This document shows, piece by piece, positions 1 through 9,948 of a stretch of DNA of 64,000 nucleotides. Both the position numbers and the translations under genes were made by a program. Every line of letters begins with the position of its first letter. The stretch's first letter is position 1. Under the pieces are notes generated by a model, which saw only the letters and a list, made by a program, of their open reading frames with translations, was not told the DNA's origin and did not search any database. Source of the stretch: Candidatus Sulfidibacterium hydrothermale. GTDB lineage: Bacteria; Bacteroidota; Bacteroidia; Bacteroidales; F082. The DNA lies in the NCBI RefSeq assembly GCF_020149915.1, contig NZ_CP083760.1, positions 3,162,001 to 3,226,000 on the forward strand, given 5' to 3'.

Positions 1-3000
1 AACCGGGAAAAACTAACCCGGATCCCGTTAAAAAAGTTTTCGGTTCTACTAAAAGATACCGACAGCCTTAGCTACACGTTTTGGCCCACGCTATATGATC
101 TTCTGGCCTACCGGGCCATTCATTACTTCTCTTCAGGAGACGCAGATTATCTTTTTCCGGAAAAAGCAACGCCGGCCGACACTTTGTGGCTGGCCCCGGT
201 TTCCTCCTTTTTAAACATCCGCTTTGCGTCTGAAGCCCCATCAAACCAGACAAAAATTCTGACTTTATTTCAACATCTTCTTGCGTTACATCAAACCCGT
301 CAGGATACCGCAGCCCTGGTAGATGTTGATCTCCGGCGATTACATTACGTCATGCAACAACTCCCCGCCGACCGGCAAACGCTGCAGGCTTACCGCCACT
401 CGTTGGAAAAATTACAACAAAAATACAGCAGTCACCCGGTTTCTGTGCGTATTGCATCCGAGCTGGCTCAGGTTTATGTCGAATTAGACAATAATACCCG
501 ATCAACAAAAATCAACTATCTGAAAAAAGCAGACAGCCTTTGTCGCACGGTTTTAAAACAGTTTCCAAAAGCACTTTTTGCTCCCCGGTGCCAAAACCAA
601 ATAACCGCACTCCATCAGGCTGACTTTTCTTTCCAGATGCAACAGGCTCTGCTCCCCAACAAACCCTTTCTCATCAAAATCACCGAAAAAAATATTTCCC
701 GGTTATACTGGAAAATGGTCCGCATTCCTTTTGAAAATCAAAAGGACCTTTTTTCACCGGCATCCCGAAAAGAACTCAAAAAATACGTTGCTTTGAATCC
801 CGTAAAGGCGGGAACACAGGCGCTTCCTTTCCCCAACGACCTGCATTCTCATTCAGCCCAAACGGCTTTACCGGCTTTACCGGCCGGTTCGTATGTTTTA
901 TTTCTGACCAACGATTCCGCCTTTTCAAAAAAAAGCACCATCATTTACCAACATTTTCAGGTAACACGAATGGCTTTGCTCTCCCATGCGGATAAAACCG
1001 CCCGGACATTCGGTATTTTTGTTTTAGACCGGAACACCGGATTTCCGATCTCCGGCACACAGGTAAAAGCTTTTGCCCGCTATTTCGATTATCAGCAACG
1101 AAAACAACAAATTGTTTCGTTAGGAAAATTCACGGCTGACGAAAATGGTTTTTTGGAAGTTCCTGTTAAAAAGAACTCCCACTTTAACGGGTATATTTTT
1201 CAGGCAGTAAAGGGAAAAGACACTACGGTAATCAACACTTTTGCATCCTTTTACGGCAATCTCTACGAACAAAAACCTTTTGAAAAAACCTATATTTTCA
1301 CAGACAGGGCCGTATATCGCCCGGGACAAACCGTCTATTTCAAAGCCATCTTAACCCGGCAAAAAGGAAACGACATTCATGTGGTAGCAGGAAAAAAGAT
1401 TACCATACGCCTTATGAGCCCGCAGTTCAAAAAACTGGATCATCTTACGCTTGTCACGGACAGCAGCGGTTCGGTTTCCGGATCATTTATTTTGCCGGAT
1501 GAAGCACTTAACGGCCGGTTTCTCTTAATGACTTCAAACGGATCAAAAGGCTTCTTAATGGAAAATTATAAGCGTCCCACTTTTTATATTGCCTTTGACA
1601 CCCTGAAAAAAGCGTTTGCCTTGAATCAGGAAATAACCCTAAAAGGAAAAGTGGGCTACTATTTTGGCGGCAAAGCCGACAGCCTGCCGGTAAAATATAC
1701 GGTAACGCGTGAAATTTACTATCCCCTTTGGGATTTCGGAATTCCACGCGAATCCATCAAAACCCCGATCCAATCCGGGAAAATATATACCGATACAAAT
1801 GGTCATTTTCTTGTTACTTTTCGTGCTTTGGCCGACCCGTCTGTACCGGCAAACCGTTTTCCGGTTTACCGGTTTGTATTACGAACAGAGGTAACGGATG
1901 CCAGTGGAGAAACCCATGTAGCTACCCGCGACATCCGTTTATCGAAACGTGCCGTTTTGTTGTTGGTAAACATTCCGCAAAGCATTATCAGAGAAAACAT
2001 GAACGGAATAGAAATGGATGCCCGGAACCTTTCCGGGAACCCGGTTCCGGCAAAACTCCACGTCCGGTTATACCGGCTTACGCCTCCACACCGGTATATT
2101 TTACCCCCACTCTGGAGTCCGGCTGATACCACTTTGTTAACAAAAGATCAATTCTTAAAGTTATTTCCGCATTCCACTTTCGGACAGGAAAACAACAAAA
2201 GCAAATGGCCCAAAACATTGATCACGGCCATGGACATTCAAATCAACGGAAAAACACTGGTTTTACCCGGCGTTATAAGCCACTTAAAACCCGGAGAATA
2301 TAAAGTAACAGCCCAAGTGACCGGCGAACCGTCAACACCGGTTACAAAATTCTTTACGGTTTTTTCGCTCCGGTCAAAAAAACTACCGATCAAAGCCGTT
2401 TTCATGCATCTGTTTTCTGCCGAAACCGCACATCCCGGCGATATCGTAGAATGTATTACCGGAACCGCTTCTGGTAAAATGCACCTTTTGTATGAAGTAC
2501 TTAACGGGAAACAAGTTGTTCAACGTCAATGGCTTTCATTAGGCAAAAAACCGGTGAAAATAAATATCCCGGTAGAAAAGGCGTACAGAGGAAACTTTTT
2601 TGTACGGCTTACCGCCATCCGGCATAACTATTTCTTTTCACAGACACAAACAATCCATGTGCCTTTTATCGATAAGAAGCTTCAATTATCGATAGAAACC
2701 TCTCGTAATTATTTAAAACCGGGAGGAAAAGAACAGTGGACATTAAAGGTAGATCAGTTGTCGGGATTACCGCAGCCGGCTTTTGTACTGGCCGGCATGT
2801 ACGATGCTTCGCTGGACATTTATGCGTCCAATTCATGGAAGTTTTTCCCTTATTTCCAGAAAAACCCGGGGACCGGCTGGCGTTCGTACCGGTTCTACAC
2901 TTCCCGGTCCAGGATATTATCCGTGAAAAACACAAAATATTTACCCGAGATCCGCATAACCCGGCCCCGCATTAATTGGTTCGGTTATCCCATTTCGGGT

Positions 3001-5496
3001 TTTTATACCCGTCGCGGACCACTTTTTTATGCAACCGCTCCGGTAGCTCTTTCCAAAGCAGCGCCAGTAACCGAACAGGCATTAACAGAAAAAGAAGCCC
3101 CGCCGGCGAAAAACACGCGATCCGATACACAAAATTTACCTCAGGAACATTCGGACAAGCAGCCGGTGTTACGGACCAATTTCCGGGAAACTGCTTTCTT
3201 TTATCCTGATTTAAGGACGGATAAAAATGGAAATGTCACTTTCCATTTTACACTTCCCGATGTATTAACCCGTTGGAAATTTATGGCTTTGGCTTACACC
3301 AAAGACATGAAAATCGGCACCATAACCCGGGAGTTTGAAGCCCGGAAACCGCTTTCGGTTCTTCCTCATCTTCCCCGGTTTATACGGCAGGGCGACCAAT
3401 TGCTTTTTACGGCACGGGTTTCCAACTTATCAGACAAAAACCGTTCTGTATCAGTAAATATCAGCTTCTTTGATGCTTCTACCGGAAAGAAAATCAACCT
3501 TTTCCTTACCCGGCAAACCACAGAACGTCACCTTACCCTCCAGGCCGGAAAAAACGGAACCGTTTCCTGGATGATCCGGATTCCGGAAAATCTTCATTTT
3601 CTGGAATATCACATCCAAGCTGTTTCGGGCAAAGATGCTGACGGAGAACAACGCATGATTCCGGTACTGTCGAACCGGCAACTGATTACCGAAAGCCTGC
3701 CGCTGTTTGTTCCCGGAAATCAACAAAAGCAATTTACTTTTACTCATCTGGTTCAGGATACTTCGGCTTCGTTACAAAACTTCCGTTACACCCTTACTTT
3801 CACATCTCATCCGGCCTGGTATGCCATCCAGGCTCTTCCCGCACTGGAAGATCAGAAAACAGAAAGTGTCGAAAATATTTTTTACCGTTTTTACGCGCAA
3901 ACCCTGGCTGCCAAGCTATTACAAACCTATCCGCGCATCCGGCAGGTTTTTCAGCAATGGAAACAAAAAAGCCCGGAAGCTTTCCTGTCAGAACTGGAAA
4001 AAGACCAATCCCTTAAAAATGTGGTTTTACAAGCCTCGCCATGGCTTTTGGAGGCCCAAAATGAAACCGAACAGAAACGGCGAATTGCGCTCTTTTTCGA
4101 TCTGAACCAAATGCAGCACAAACAACAATCGGCTTTAAACCGGTTACAGGCTGCACAACTGCCTTCCGGGGGCTGGTCGTGGTTTCCGGGGATGCCGGCT
4201 GACTGCTCTGTCACAGAAAACATCCTTTCCGGACTGGCCGATTTAATCCGGATGAAAGCCATCGACATAGACCAGCATCCGGAAATAAAAATGTTGATGA
4301 ACAAAGGCATCGGTTATCTCGATCGTGAGATGCAAAAAGAATATGAACAAATCAAAAAACAAAATCCGAAAACCCTCCATAAAAATCATCTGACCGACAG
4401 CCGGATTCGTTATTGTTACCTCCGCACGGAATGGCTAACGGAAAAGCCGGTGGGAAATAAAAATCAAAGTGCTTTTCACTATTTCTGCGGGCAGATAAAA
4501 CAATACTGGCCCCAGCTGAACAACAATCAGCAGGCTTTAGCGGCCATGGTACTCAACCGGCTGGGCTGGCGCTATGAAGCCGAAGCCGTTATCCGCGCCT
4601 TAAATGAAAAGTCGCTTTTAAACGCCCAACACGGAATGTACTGGCGTAACGACTCTCCTTACACGAATAACTCGATTTCCACCGAAGTCAATATTTTAAA
4701 AGCTTTTATGGAAGTGATGCACGACACTCGCGCTGTGGAAAAAATGAAAACCTGGCTGGTTCTGCAAAAGCAGGCAACCTGCTGGCCGGGAACAAAAGCA
4801 ACTGCTGATGCCGTTTACGCTTTACTGATGAACGGAACACCGCTGCTTTCAGAAACCCAACCGGTAAAAGTTACAATGGGCAACGGCGAACAACTTCCCG
4901 AAGCCGGCCAAAACAAACAAGCCGGAACCGGATATTTTACCCGGATCTGGAACGGAAAAGAAATCACTCCTTCTTTGGCAAAAATTACGGTTCAGAATCC
5001 AAACCGGGGAATGGTTTATGGCGCTGCCTATTGGCAATATTTTGAAAACCTGAACAAAATAGAAAAACATTCCGGCCAGGTTTCTATTGAAAAAACACTT
5101 TTTAAGGAGGTGAAAACAACCGACGGCCGGACATGGAAAGCACTGTCTCCGGAGGAAAACCTTCAGTTGGGCGACCGGATAATGGTTCGCTTGCTGATAC
5201 ATTCTAACCGCTCTGTGGATTTTGTGGACGTTCAGGACATGCGCGCTGCAGCTTTAGAACCCGAAACCCTGCTTTCATCATACAAAAGTCAGGGCGGATT
5301 ATACTATTACGAAGATATTAAAGATGCAACAACTCATTTTTACATCCGGCACCTTCCCAAAGGAACTTTTGTGTTGGAATATCCTTTACTCGTAACCCAA
5401 AAAGGAACCTTCTCCGATGGGGTTGCCCGCATCCAAAGTTTGTATCTTCCTTCGTTTGCTGCTCATTCTTCCGGACACAAAATAATTGTCCGGTAA
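1..5496 (+). CDS. Alpha-2-macroglobulin family protein (5' end outside window)
   Basis: The reading frame is open from the first base, so the start lies upstream; about 1831 residues are visible. It is a giant envelope protein of the bacterial alpha-2-macroglobulin family, thought to trap or inhibit proteases in the periplasm or at the surface. An MG2-type strand (TDRAVYRPGQTV) lies near visible residues 433-444. The core A2M domain (FFYPDLRTDKNGNVTFHFTLP, then a GDQLLFTARVSNLSD stretch) lies near residues 1065-1140. A helical toroid-like domain follows, with a conserved GWSWFPG segment near nt 4171. At the place where family members carry the CxEQ thioester, this protein reads S-V-E-N (nt 3865-3876), so the covalent trap appears lost. 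No partner gene follows; the next gene has its own promoter. The family call is firm; protease inhibition is inferred from the family. Confidence 0.9.
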   Translation, partial: NREKLTRIPLKKFSVLLKDTDSLSYTFWPTLYDLLAYRAIHYFSSGDADYLFPEKATPADTLWLAPVSSFLNIRFASEAPSNQTKILTLFQHLLALHQTRQDTAALVDVDLRRLHYVMQQLPADRQTLQAYRHSLEKLQQKYSSHPVSVRIASELAQVYVELDNNTRSTKINYLKKADSLCRTVLKQFPKALFAPRCQNQITALHQADFSFQMQQALLPNKPFLIKITEKNISRLYWKMVRIPFENQKDLFSPASRKELKKYVALNPVKAGTQALPFPNDLHSHSAQTALPALPAGSYVLFLTNDSAFSKKSTIIYQHFQVTRMALLSHADKTARTFGIFVLDRNTGFPISGTQVKAFARYFDYQQRKQQIVSLGKFTADENGFLEVPVKKNSHFNGYIFQAVKGKDTTVINTFASFYGNLYEQKPFEKTYIFTDRAVYRPGQTVYFKAILTRQKGNDIHVVAGKKITIRLMSPQFKKLDHLTLVTDSSGSVSGSFILPDEALNGRFLLMTSNGSKGFLMENYKRPTFYIAFDTLKKAFALNQEITLKGKVGYYFGGKADSLPVKYTVTREIYYPLWDFGIPRESIKTPIQSGKIYTDTNGHFLVTFRALADPSVPANRFPVYRFVLRTEVTDASGETHVATRDIRLSKRAVLLLVNIPQSIIRENMNGIEMDARNLSGNPVPAKLHVRLYRLTPPHRYILPPLWSPADTTLLTKDQFLKLFPHSTFGQENNKSKWPKTLITAMDIQINGKTLVLPGVISHLKPGEYKVTAQVTGEPSTPVTKFFTVFSLRSKKLPIKAVFMHLFSAETAHPGDIVECITGTASGKMHLLYEVLNGKQVVQRQWLSLGKKPVKINIPVEKAYRGNFFVRLTAIRHNYFFSQTQTIHVPFIDKKLQLSIETSRNYLKPGGKEQWTLKVDQLSGLPQPAFVLAGMYDASLDIYASNSWKFFPYFQKNPGTGWRSYRFYTSRSRILSVKNTKYLPEIRITRPRINWFGYPISGFYTRRGPLFYATAPVALSKAAPVTEQALTEKEAPPAKNTRSDTQNLPQEHSDKQPVLRTNFRETAFFYPDLRTDKNGNVTFHFTLPDVLTRWKFMALAYTKDMKIGTITREFEARKPLSVLPHLPRFIRQGDQLLFTARVSNLSDKNRSVSVNISFFDASTGKKINLFLTRQTTERHLTLQAGKNGTVSWMIRIPENLHFLEYHIQAVSGKDADGEQRMIPVLSNRQLITESLPLFVPGNQQKQFTFTHLVQDTSASLQNFRYTLTFTSHPAWYAIQALPALEDQKTESVENIFYRFYAQTLAAKLLQTYPRIRQVFQQWKQKSPEAFLSELEKDQSLKNVVLQASPWLLEAQNETEQKRRIALFFDLNQMQHKQQSALNRLQAAQLPSGGWSWFPGMPADCSVTENILSGLADLIRMKAIDIDQHPEIKMLMNKGIGYLDREMQKEYEQIKKQNPKTLHKNHLTDSRIRYCYLRTEWLTEKPVGNKNQSAFHYFCGQIKQYWPQLNNNQQALAAMVLNRLGWRYEAEAVIRALNEKSLLNAQHGMYWRNDSPYTNNSISTEVNILKAFMEVMHDTRAVEKMKTWLVLQKQATCWPGTKATADAVYALLMNGTPLLSETQPVKVTMGNGEQLPEAGQNKQAGTGYFTRIWNGKEITPSLAKITVQNPNRGMVYGAAYWQYFENLNKIEKHSGQVSIEKTLFKEVKTTDGRTWKALSPEENLQLGDRIMVRLLIHSNRSVDFVDVQDMRAAALEPETLLSSYKSQGGLYYYEDIKDATTHFYIRHLPKGTFVLEYPLLVTQKGTFSDGVARIQSLYLPSFAAHSSGHKIIVR

Positions 5497-5600
5497 AAAA
5501 CGTTGTTTTCCTGAGAGGAGATAAACTTTTGAATTCATTCTAAATGTATAGATAACAAATTAAAAATGTGCTTTTTCTATCGATTTTCCTTATAATGTAT

Positions 5601-5608
5601 TAGCTTTG
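5601..5608 (+). promoter_or_regulatory. Bacteroidota -7 promoter element before the coiled-coil gene
   Basis: TAGCTTTG matches TAnnTTTG exactly and ends 19 nt before the ATG at 5628. A TATAAT hexamer lies just upstream at 5591-5596. No convincing TTTG -33 box is seen at the expected spacing. Confidence 0.5.
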
Positions 5609-5627
5609 CAAAAAAATTCAAATTGTC

Positions 5628-6548
5628 ATGGAAGAACAAACCAATATTCAGAAAAACAACGGAAAAAAATCGACCGGAATGCTTATTCTCATTGCCGTTC
5701 TTGCGGTAGTGGTAATTGGCGTAATTATCTGGGGTGTGGGCGCCGTAAAAGAAGCCCATCAGGAAAAAATACTTAAGGAAAAACAACGCACCGAATTTGA
5801 GGCCCAGTTGGATTCGTTGATGGCAATCCACAATAAAATTAAAGTGGAATATGGGCAGCTTTCTGATTCTCTTGCCATGAAAGACAGCATTATTCAGGCC
5901 CGGGCAAGGGAAATCAAAAAAATGATGAACTACAAATGGGAATACTATAAAATCAAAAAGAAACTGCGGGCTTTACAAAAAATTGCACAGGGCTATGTGA
6001 TGCAAATGGACTCCTTATACACGGTCAATCATGCATTAACCAAAGAAAACCATCAAATCAAGGAGGTACTGCAACAGGAAAAACAAAAAAATGCCCAGCT
6101 TCAGAGCGAGAAACAACAGTTAAAACAGAAAGTTGAACAAGCCAGTATATTGCATACTTATAACTTTGAAGTAACAGCGGTTCACGTTACCGGAGCCGGA
6201 CGCGAGAGAAAAACCGATAAAGTACGGCGCGTCAGCAAAATCAAGGTTTGCTTTACCGTTGCTTCCAACGCGGTAGCTCTTCCCGGAAACCGTACCATTT
6301 ATGTTCGTATTGCCCGTCCGGACAAAAAAATCCTGGTAATCAGCGACAGCGAAAAATATTCGTTTATGTTTAACGGAAAAAGATTACAGTACTCCGCTAA
6401 AAAGACCATCAATTACCAGAACAAAGCCATGGACGTTTGCCTGTCATGGCCCCGTCGTTCCACACAGGAGCTAAAACCCGGGCTGTACCATGTCGATGTT
6501 TTTGAAGGAAACTATACCATTGGCCAGGCTACTTTAAAATTGAGATAA
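5628..6548 (+). CDS. Membrane-anchored coiled-coil protein of unknown function
   Basis: This 306-residue protein has a short charged N-terminus and one strongly hydrophobic segment (about residues 17-43). A long Lys/Glu/Gln-rich coiled coil follows (about residues 45-175, with runs such as QQEKQKNAQLQSEKQQLKQK). The C-terminal domain of about 130 residues is probably beta-rich and begins near YNFEVTAVHVTGAG. The topology suggests an inner-membrane anchor with the coiled coil and C-terminal domain in the periplasm. I recognise no catalytic motif. It is monocistronic, with its own -7 element upstream and a bidirectional terminator shared with convergent argF. Similar proteins occur in Bacteroidota, but I know of no assigned role. 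Confidence 0.8.
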   Translation: MEEQTNIQKNNGKKSTGMLILIAVLAVVVIGVIIWGVGAVKEAHQEKILKEKQRTEFEAQLDSLMAIHNKIKVEYGQLSDSLAMKDSIIQARAREIKKMMNYKWEYYKIKKKLRALQKIAQGYVMQMDSLYTVNHALTKENHQIKEVLQQEKQKNAQLQSEKQQLKQKVEQASILHTYNFEVTAVHVTGAGRERKTDKVRRVSKIKVCFTVASNAVALPGNRTIYVRIARPDKKILVISDSEKYSFMFNGKRLQYSAKKTINYQNKAMDVCLSWPRRSTQELKPGLYHVDVFEGNYTIGQATLKLR

Positions 6549-6563
6549 GAAACATAGCACCAT

Positions 6564-6595
6564 AAAAAAAGCCTGCCGTTTGGCAGGCTTTTTTT
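6564..6595. terminator. Bidirectional intrinsic terminator between the coiled-coil gene and argF
   Basis: A perfect stem GCCTGCC/GGCAGGC (6571-6577 with 6582-6588) around a GTTT loop is flanked by seven A on the left and seven T on the right. It therefore works as a rho-independent terminator on both strands of this convergent pair. Confidence 0.9.
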
Positions 6596-6611
6596 ATGAG
6601 CGCAACGGAGA

Positions 6612-7613
6612 TCAGGCACCCAACGTAGCCACCATAATGGCTTTGATAGTGTGCAGCCGGTTTTCAGCTTCATCAAAAACCACCGAATGTTCCGATTCAA
6701 AAACATCATCGGTTACTTCCATGGCTTCAACGCCAAATTTTTCATAAATTTCTTTTCCTATAACCGTATCGGTATTATGGAATGACGGCAAACAATGTAA
6801 AAACTTCACTTTAGGATTTCCTGTTTTTTCGATCATAGAAGCATTTACCTGATAAGGCATCATCAGTTTAATCCGTTCAGCCCAGGCTTCGTCCGGCTCT
6901 CCCATGGAAACCCAAACATCGGTATACAGGAAGTCAACCCCTTTTACGCCTTCGTCCACATTTTCGGTCAGCGTAATAGTGGCTCCGGTTTCTTTGGCAA
7001 TTTCCCGACAGGTTTTCACCAAATCGTCATCAGGCCAGAAGGCTTTGGGAGCTACCGCACGAAAATCCATTCCCATTTTTGCAGCACCCACCATCAGCGA
7101 ATTACCCATATTGTTGCGGGCATCGCCACAAAAAGCAAAAGCTACCTGATGCAACGGTTTGTCCGAATGTTCCATCATGGTCAGAAAATCGGCCATCACC
7201 TGGGTAGGATGAAACTCATTGGTAAGCCCGTTCCAAACCGGTACGCCGGCATATTTTCCCAACTCTTCCACAATTTCCTGTCCGAAACCACGATATTCTA
7301 TTCCGTCGTACATCCGGCCAAGAACGCGGGCCGTATCTTTCATGGTTTCTTTTTTCCCCATTTGCGAACCGGTAGGTCCCAAATAGGTCACATTAGCTCC
7401 CTGATCGTAAGCGGCGGTTTCAAAAGCACAACGGGTACGGGTAGAAGCTTTTTCAAAGATCAAGGCAATGTTTTTCCCTTTCAGTTTTTGTTGTTCGGTG
7501 CCGGCATATTTAGCCTTTTTTAAATCAGCGGCCAGATCCAGCAAAAATTTCATCTCCTTGGGAGAAAAATCCAGAAGTTTCAGAAAATTCCGGTTTCTCA
7601 AATTGAAAGCCAT
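6612..7613 (-). CDS. argF: Ornithine carbamoyltransferase
   Basis: This transferase makes citrulline from ornithine and carbamoyl phosphate (arginine synthesis), or runs in reverse in the arginine deiminase pathway. The 333-residue protein carries the carbamoyl-phosphate site STRTRCAFE (about residues 57-65), the HPTQ motif (about 135-138) and the HCLPSFHN loop (about 273-280) with the catalytic Cys. The sequence resembles the enterobacterial ArgF/ArgI/ArcB type rather than the acetylornithine transcarbamylase used by many Bacteroidota. No other arginine gene is adjacent, so anabolic or catabolic use cannot be decided here. It is transcribed alone from a -7 element at 7667-7674. Confidence 0.93.
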   Translation of the reverse strand: MAFNLRNRNFLKLLDFSPKEMKFLLDLAADLKKAKYAGTEQQKLKGKNIALIFEKASTRTRCAFETAAYDQGANVTYLGPTGSQMGKKETMKDTARVLGRMYDGIEYRGFGQEIVEELGKYAGVPVWNGLTNEFHPTQVMADFLTMMEHSDKPLHQVAFAFCGDARNNMGNSLMVGAAKMGMDFRAVAPKAFWPDDDLVKTCREIAKETGATITLTENVDEGVKGVDFLYTDVWVSMGEPDEAWAERIKLMMPYQVNASMIEKTGNPKVKFLHCLPSFHNTDTVIGKEIYEKFGVEAMEVTDDVFESEHSVVFDEAENRLHTIKAIMVATLGA

Positions 7614-7666
7614 AATATTTTGTTTTAAAATGTTTTATAAAAAGTACCTTTACTTGTTCTATGGCA

Positions 7667-7674
7667 CAAAAATA
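7667..7674 (-). promoter_or_regulatory. argF -7 promoter element
   Basis: Read on the minus strand this is TATTTTTG, an exact TAnnTTTG match, 53 nt upstream of the argF start. No clear -33 box was found. Confidence 0.5.
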
Positions 7675-7946
7675 CGGAATTTAACAGGACTTGAATACTT
7701 TTTCCGAAGGAACCTTTACAGAAAATTTTTCCGGCTTTTTTATTGACCACTTGGTATGGTTTTCCAACATTTCAGATGCTTTTACAACCTTTTTCCTGCA
7801 ACTTCCAGGATAAAAATCCGAAGCTTTTTATACCGATGTGCGCCAAAAAACCGCGCCACAAAAAATATAAAACACTAGTAACAAGGCCATTAAAAATATT
7901 TAAAGTTTTTTAAGAAAAAAAGACGTGTTCATAACAAAATTTATTC

Positions 7947-7954
7947 TACTTTTG
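7947..7954 (+). promoter_or_regulatory. -7 promoter element of the TetR/ABC exporter operon
   Basis: TACTTTTG matches TAnnTTTG exactly and ends 31 nt before the tetR ATG. The leader contains two TTAAAC copies (7964-7969 and 7975-7980), a possible autoregulatory operator. Confidence 0.55.
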
Positions 7955-7985
7955 ACCGCTTGATTAAACTATCTGGTTAAACCAT

Positions 7986-8600
7986 ATGGAAAAAACAGCA
8001 ATAAAGTTAAATACAGAAGAGCAGATCCTGGACGCTGCCCGAAAAGTCTTTATTAAAAAAGGACTATCCGGTGCACGTATGCAGGAAATTGCCGACGAAG
8101 CCCAGATCAACAAGGCGCTTCTGCATTACTATTTCCGAAGCAAAGAGAAATTGTTCGGACAAATCTTTGACAAAGCACTAAATGACGTATTTGACGTAAT
8201 CAATCGCTGCATTTACGAAGATGGCGACATCTTTGTTTTTATCGAGACTTTTGTAAAGCAATATCTTACACTGATCAAAAAAAATCCTTTTATCCCCAAC
8301 TTTATTTTTAATGAAATCACCACCCATCCTGAACGCATGAAACATCTCAGCATGCAGTTTAAGATCAATGTTCCTGCATTCAGAATCATGGTGGAAAGAA
8401 ATATCAAACAAAAAAAGATCATGCCGGTTACGCCGGAACATTTTATGATCGATCTGTTGGGGCTATGTGTTTTTCCGTATGTAAGCCGGCCGTTAATCGA
8501 AGAAATCTTTTTTAAAGAGCAACAAGATAAAATTGAAAATTTTTTAGAAGGACGTAAACAACATATTACTTTTTTTATGAAAAAAGCATTGCAGGCATAA
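7986..8600 (+). CDS. TetR/AcrR family transcriptional regulator
   Basis: This 204-residue regulator has a TetR helix-turn-helix at about residues 10-58 (EEQILDAARKVFIKKG, then ARMQEIADEAQINKALLHYYF, then SKEKLFGQIF). The divergent helical C-terminal half is the ligand-binding and dimerisation region. It is the first gene of the exporter operon; tolC follows 17 nt later. The context says it represses the operon and is released by a substrate of the pump. Its ligand is unknown. The ATG is favoured because a -7 element lies 31 nt upstream. Confidence 0.93.
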   Translation: MEKTAIKLNTEEQILDAARKVFIKKGLSGARMQEIADEAQINKALLHYYFRSKEKLFGQIFDKALNDVFDVINRCIYEDGDIFVFIETFVKQYLTLIKKNPFIPNFIFNEITTHPERMKHLSMQFKINVPAFRIMVERNIKQKKIMPVTPEHFMIDLLGLCVFPYVSRPLIEEIFFKEQQDKIENFLEGRKQHITFFMKKALQA

Positions 8601-8617
8601 AATTAAATATTCAAAAA

Positions 8618-9904
8618 ATGAAAAAATTCACATTGTATATCCTTATTGTTTTGCTTTATCCGGTAGTGTTGAATGCACAAAATTCCACTACGCCGGAAAA
8701 AGTATCGTTGCAATATTGTATTCAACAGGCCATAAAGAACTTCCCTGTACAGAAACAATTGCAACTTAACCAAAGCAAATACAAACTGGAGCAGGAAAAC
8801 ACCAAAAAGAATTACCTGCCCACACTTGATTTAAACGGAATGGCATCATACCAGTCGGATGTAACCAAGGTTCCGTTACCGCCGACACTCGGATTTTCCA
8901 TTCCCGAAATCAGTAAAGACTGGTATAAAGTTAATCTCGACCTGGAACAGTTTATCTGGGATGGCGGCATGACAAAAAACCAAAAGGTATTGCAAACTGC
9001 CGACTACAAGATTGCTGATCAGCAGGTCAAGGTAAAAACTTTCACCCTGAAAAAGCAGGTAGACATTCTATATTTCAATATTTTGTTTTCGCAAACCAGT
9101 CTGGACGCTTTGCACGTACTCATCAAAGATCTGGATGCCCGGATTAAAGATGCCGAAACAGCTATGCAAAACGGAACCCTGTTGCCGGCCGATGTGGACG
9201 CACTGAAAGTGAACAAAAAACTGGCACAACAACAAATTATTGAAAAAAGCGAAGAACAAAAAGGGCTGATTGGCTCACTAAATCAGCTCACCGGACTAAA
9301 TATCCAGTCGGCCAAGCAGTTAATCGTTCCAAAAGCAAATATCACGTCCTATACTTTTGTGAACAACCGTCCGGAATACAAACTGCTGGAACTGCAGAAA
9401 AACAAAATTTCGGCTTTGGAAAAAATGTCCACCGTAAAACGGATGCCCAAAATCAAACTGTTCGGACAAGCCGGATACGGACGCCCTGGATATGACATGT
9501 TAGATGATGATTTTAAAACATATTACAAAGTCGGGGTTTCCTTACACTGGAATATCTTTGACTGGAACCGGGTGAAAAACGAAAAACAAATTCTCACCAT
9601 CCAGTCAGACATCATCAAAACCGAACAGGAAAACTTCAACCAAAGTCTGCGTGCCGAGCTGAAAAAACAGCTGGCCAGCATTCAAAAGGTGGAAAAACTT
9701 ATTCAAACCGACAAAGACATTTTGCAATTGCAAAAGAATGTGGTGGCAGCAGCAAACAACAAGTTAAAAAATGGTACCATCACAGCCACCACTTATCTGA
9801 TTGAATTAAACAAAGAGATCAAGGCCCAACTTACCATGGAGGCCCATAAAATACAATTAGAATTTGCCAAGTATCAATACTTAACCACACTTGGAAATTT
9901 ATAA
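8618..9904 (+). CDS. TolC-family outer membrane efflux protein
   Basis: This 428-residue protein has a signal peptide (MKKFTLYILIVLLYPVVLNA) ending before a QN start. Two long alpha-helical repeats, rich in Lys/Gln/Glu heptads, follow in the order expected of an outer membrane factor. It would form the trimeric beta-barrel and alpha-helical tunnel through which the adjacent HlyD lipoprotein and ABC transporter release substrate. It sits between the TetR and HlyD genes in one operon. Length and repeat layout are normal for the family. Confidence 0.92.
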   Translation: MKKFTLYILIVLLYPVVLNAQNSTTPEKVSLQYCIQQAIKNFPVQKQLQLNQSKYKLEQENTKKNYLPTLDLNGMASYQSDVTKVPLPPTLGFSIPEISKDWYKVNLDLEQFIWDGGMTKNQKVLQTADYKIADQQVKVKTFTLKKQVDILYFNILFSQTSLDALHVLIKDLDARIKDAETAMQNGTLLPADVDALKVNKKLAQQQIIEKSEEQKGLIGSLNQLTGLNIQSAKQLIVPKANITSYTFVNNRPEYKLLELQKNKISALEKMSTVKRMPKIKLFGQAGYGRPGYDMLDDDFKTYYKVGVSLHWNIFDWNRVKNEKQILTIQSDIIKTEQENFNQSLRAELKKQLASIQKVEKLIQTDKDILQLQKNVVAAANNKLKNGTITATTYLIELNKEIKAQLTMEAHKIQLEFAKYQYLTTLGNL

Positions 9905-9948
9905 GTCAAACAAAATTAACGGAATATAAACAATTTTAAAATAAAAAA

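Larger units (their letters stand above)
7614..7985. other. Intergenic region between divergent argF and tetR
   Basis: These 372 bases have no credible gene. They hold the argF -7 element (7667-7674, minus) and the tetR -7 element (7947-7954, plus). A bulged hairpin followed by CTTTTT (7802-7829, plus strand; arms CTTC-GGAT / ATCC-GAAG) looks terminator-like but has no gene upstream on that strand, so a small RNA ending there is possible but unsupported. Just before tetR the direct repeat TTAAAC...TTAAAC (7964-7980) could be a TetR operator. Confidence 0.4.

Noticed and set aside
1728-2126. Open frame of 132 codons on the plus strand inside the alpha-2-macroglobulin gene
   Set aside because: Its translation is low-quality and rich in Arg/Cys/Pro; it lies in another frame of a clearly conserved gene.
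7802-7829. Terminator-like hairpin between argF and tetR as evidence for a small RNA
   Set aside because: Only a weak bulged hairpin is seen and no promoter for such an RNA was found upstream on the same strand.
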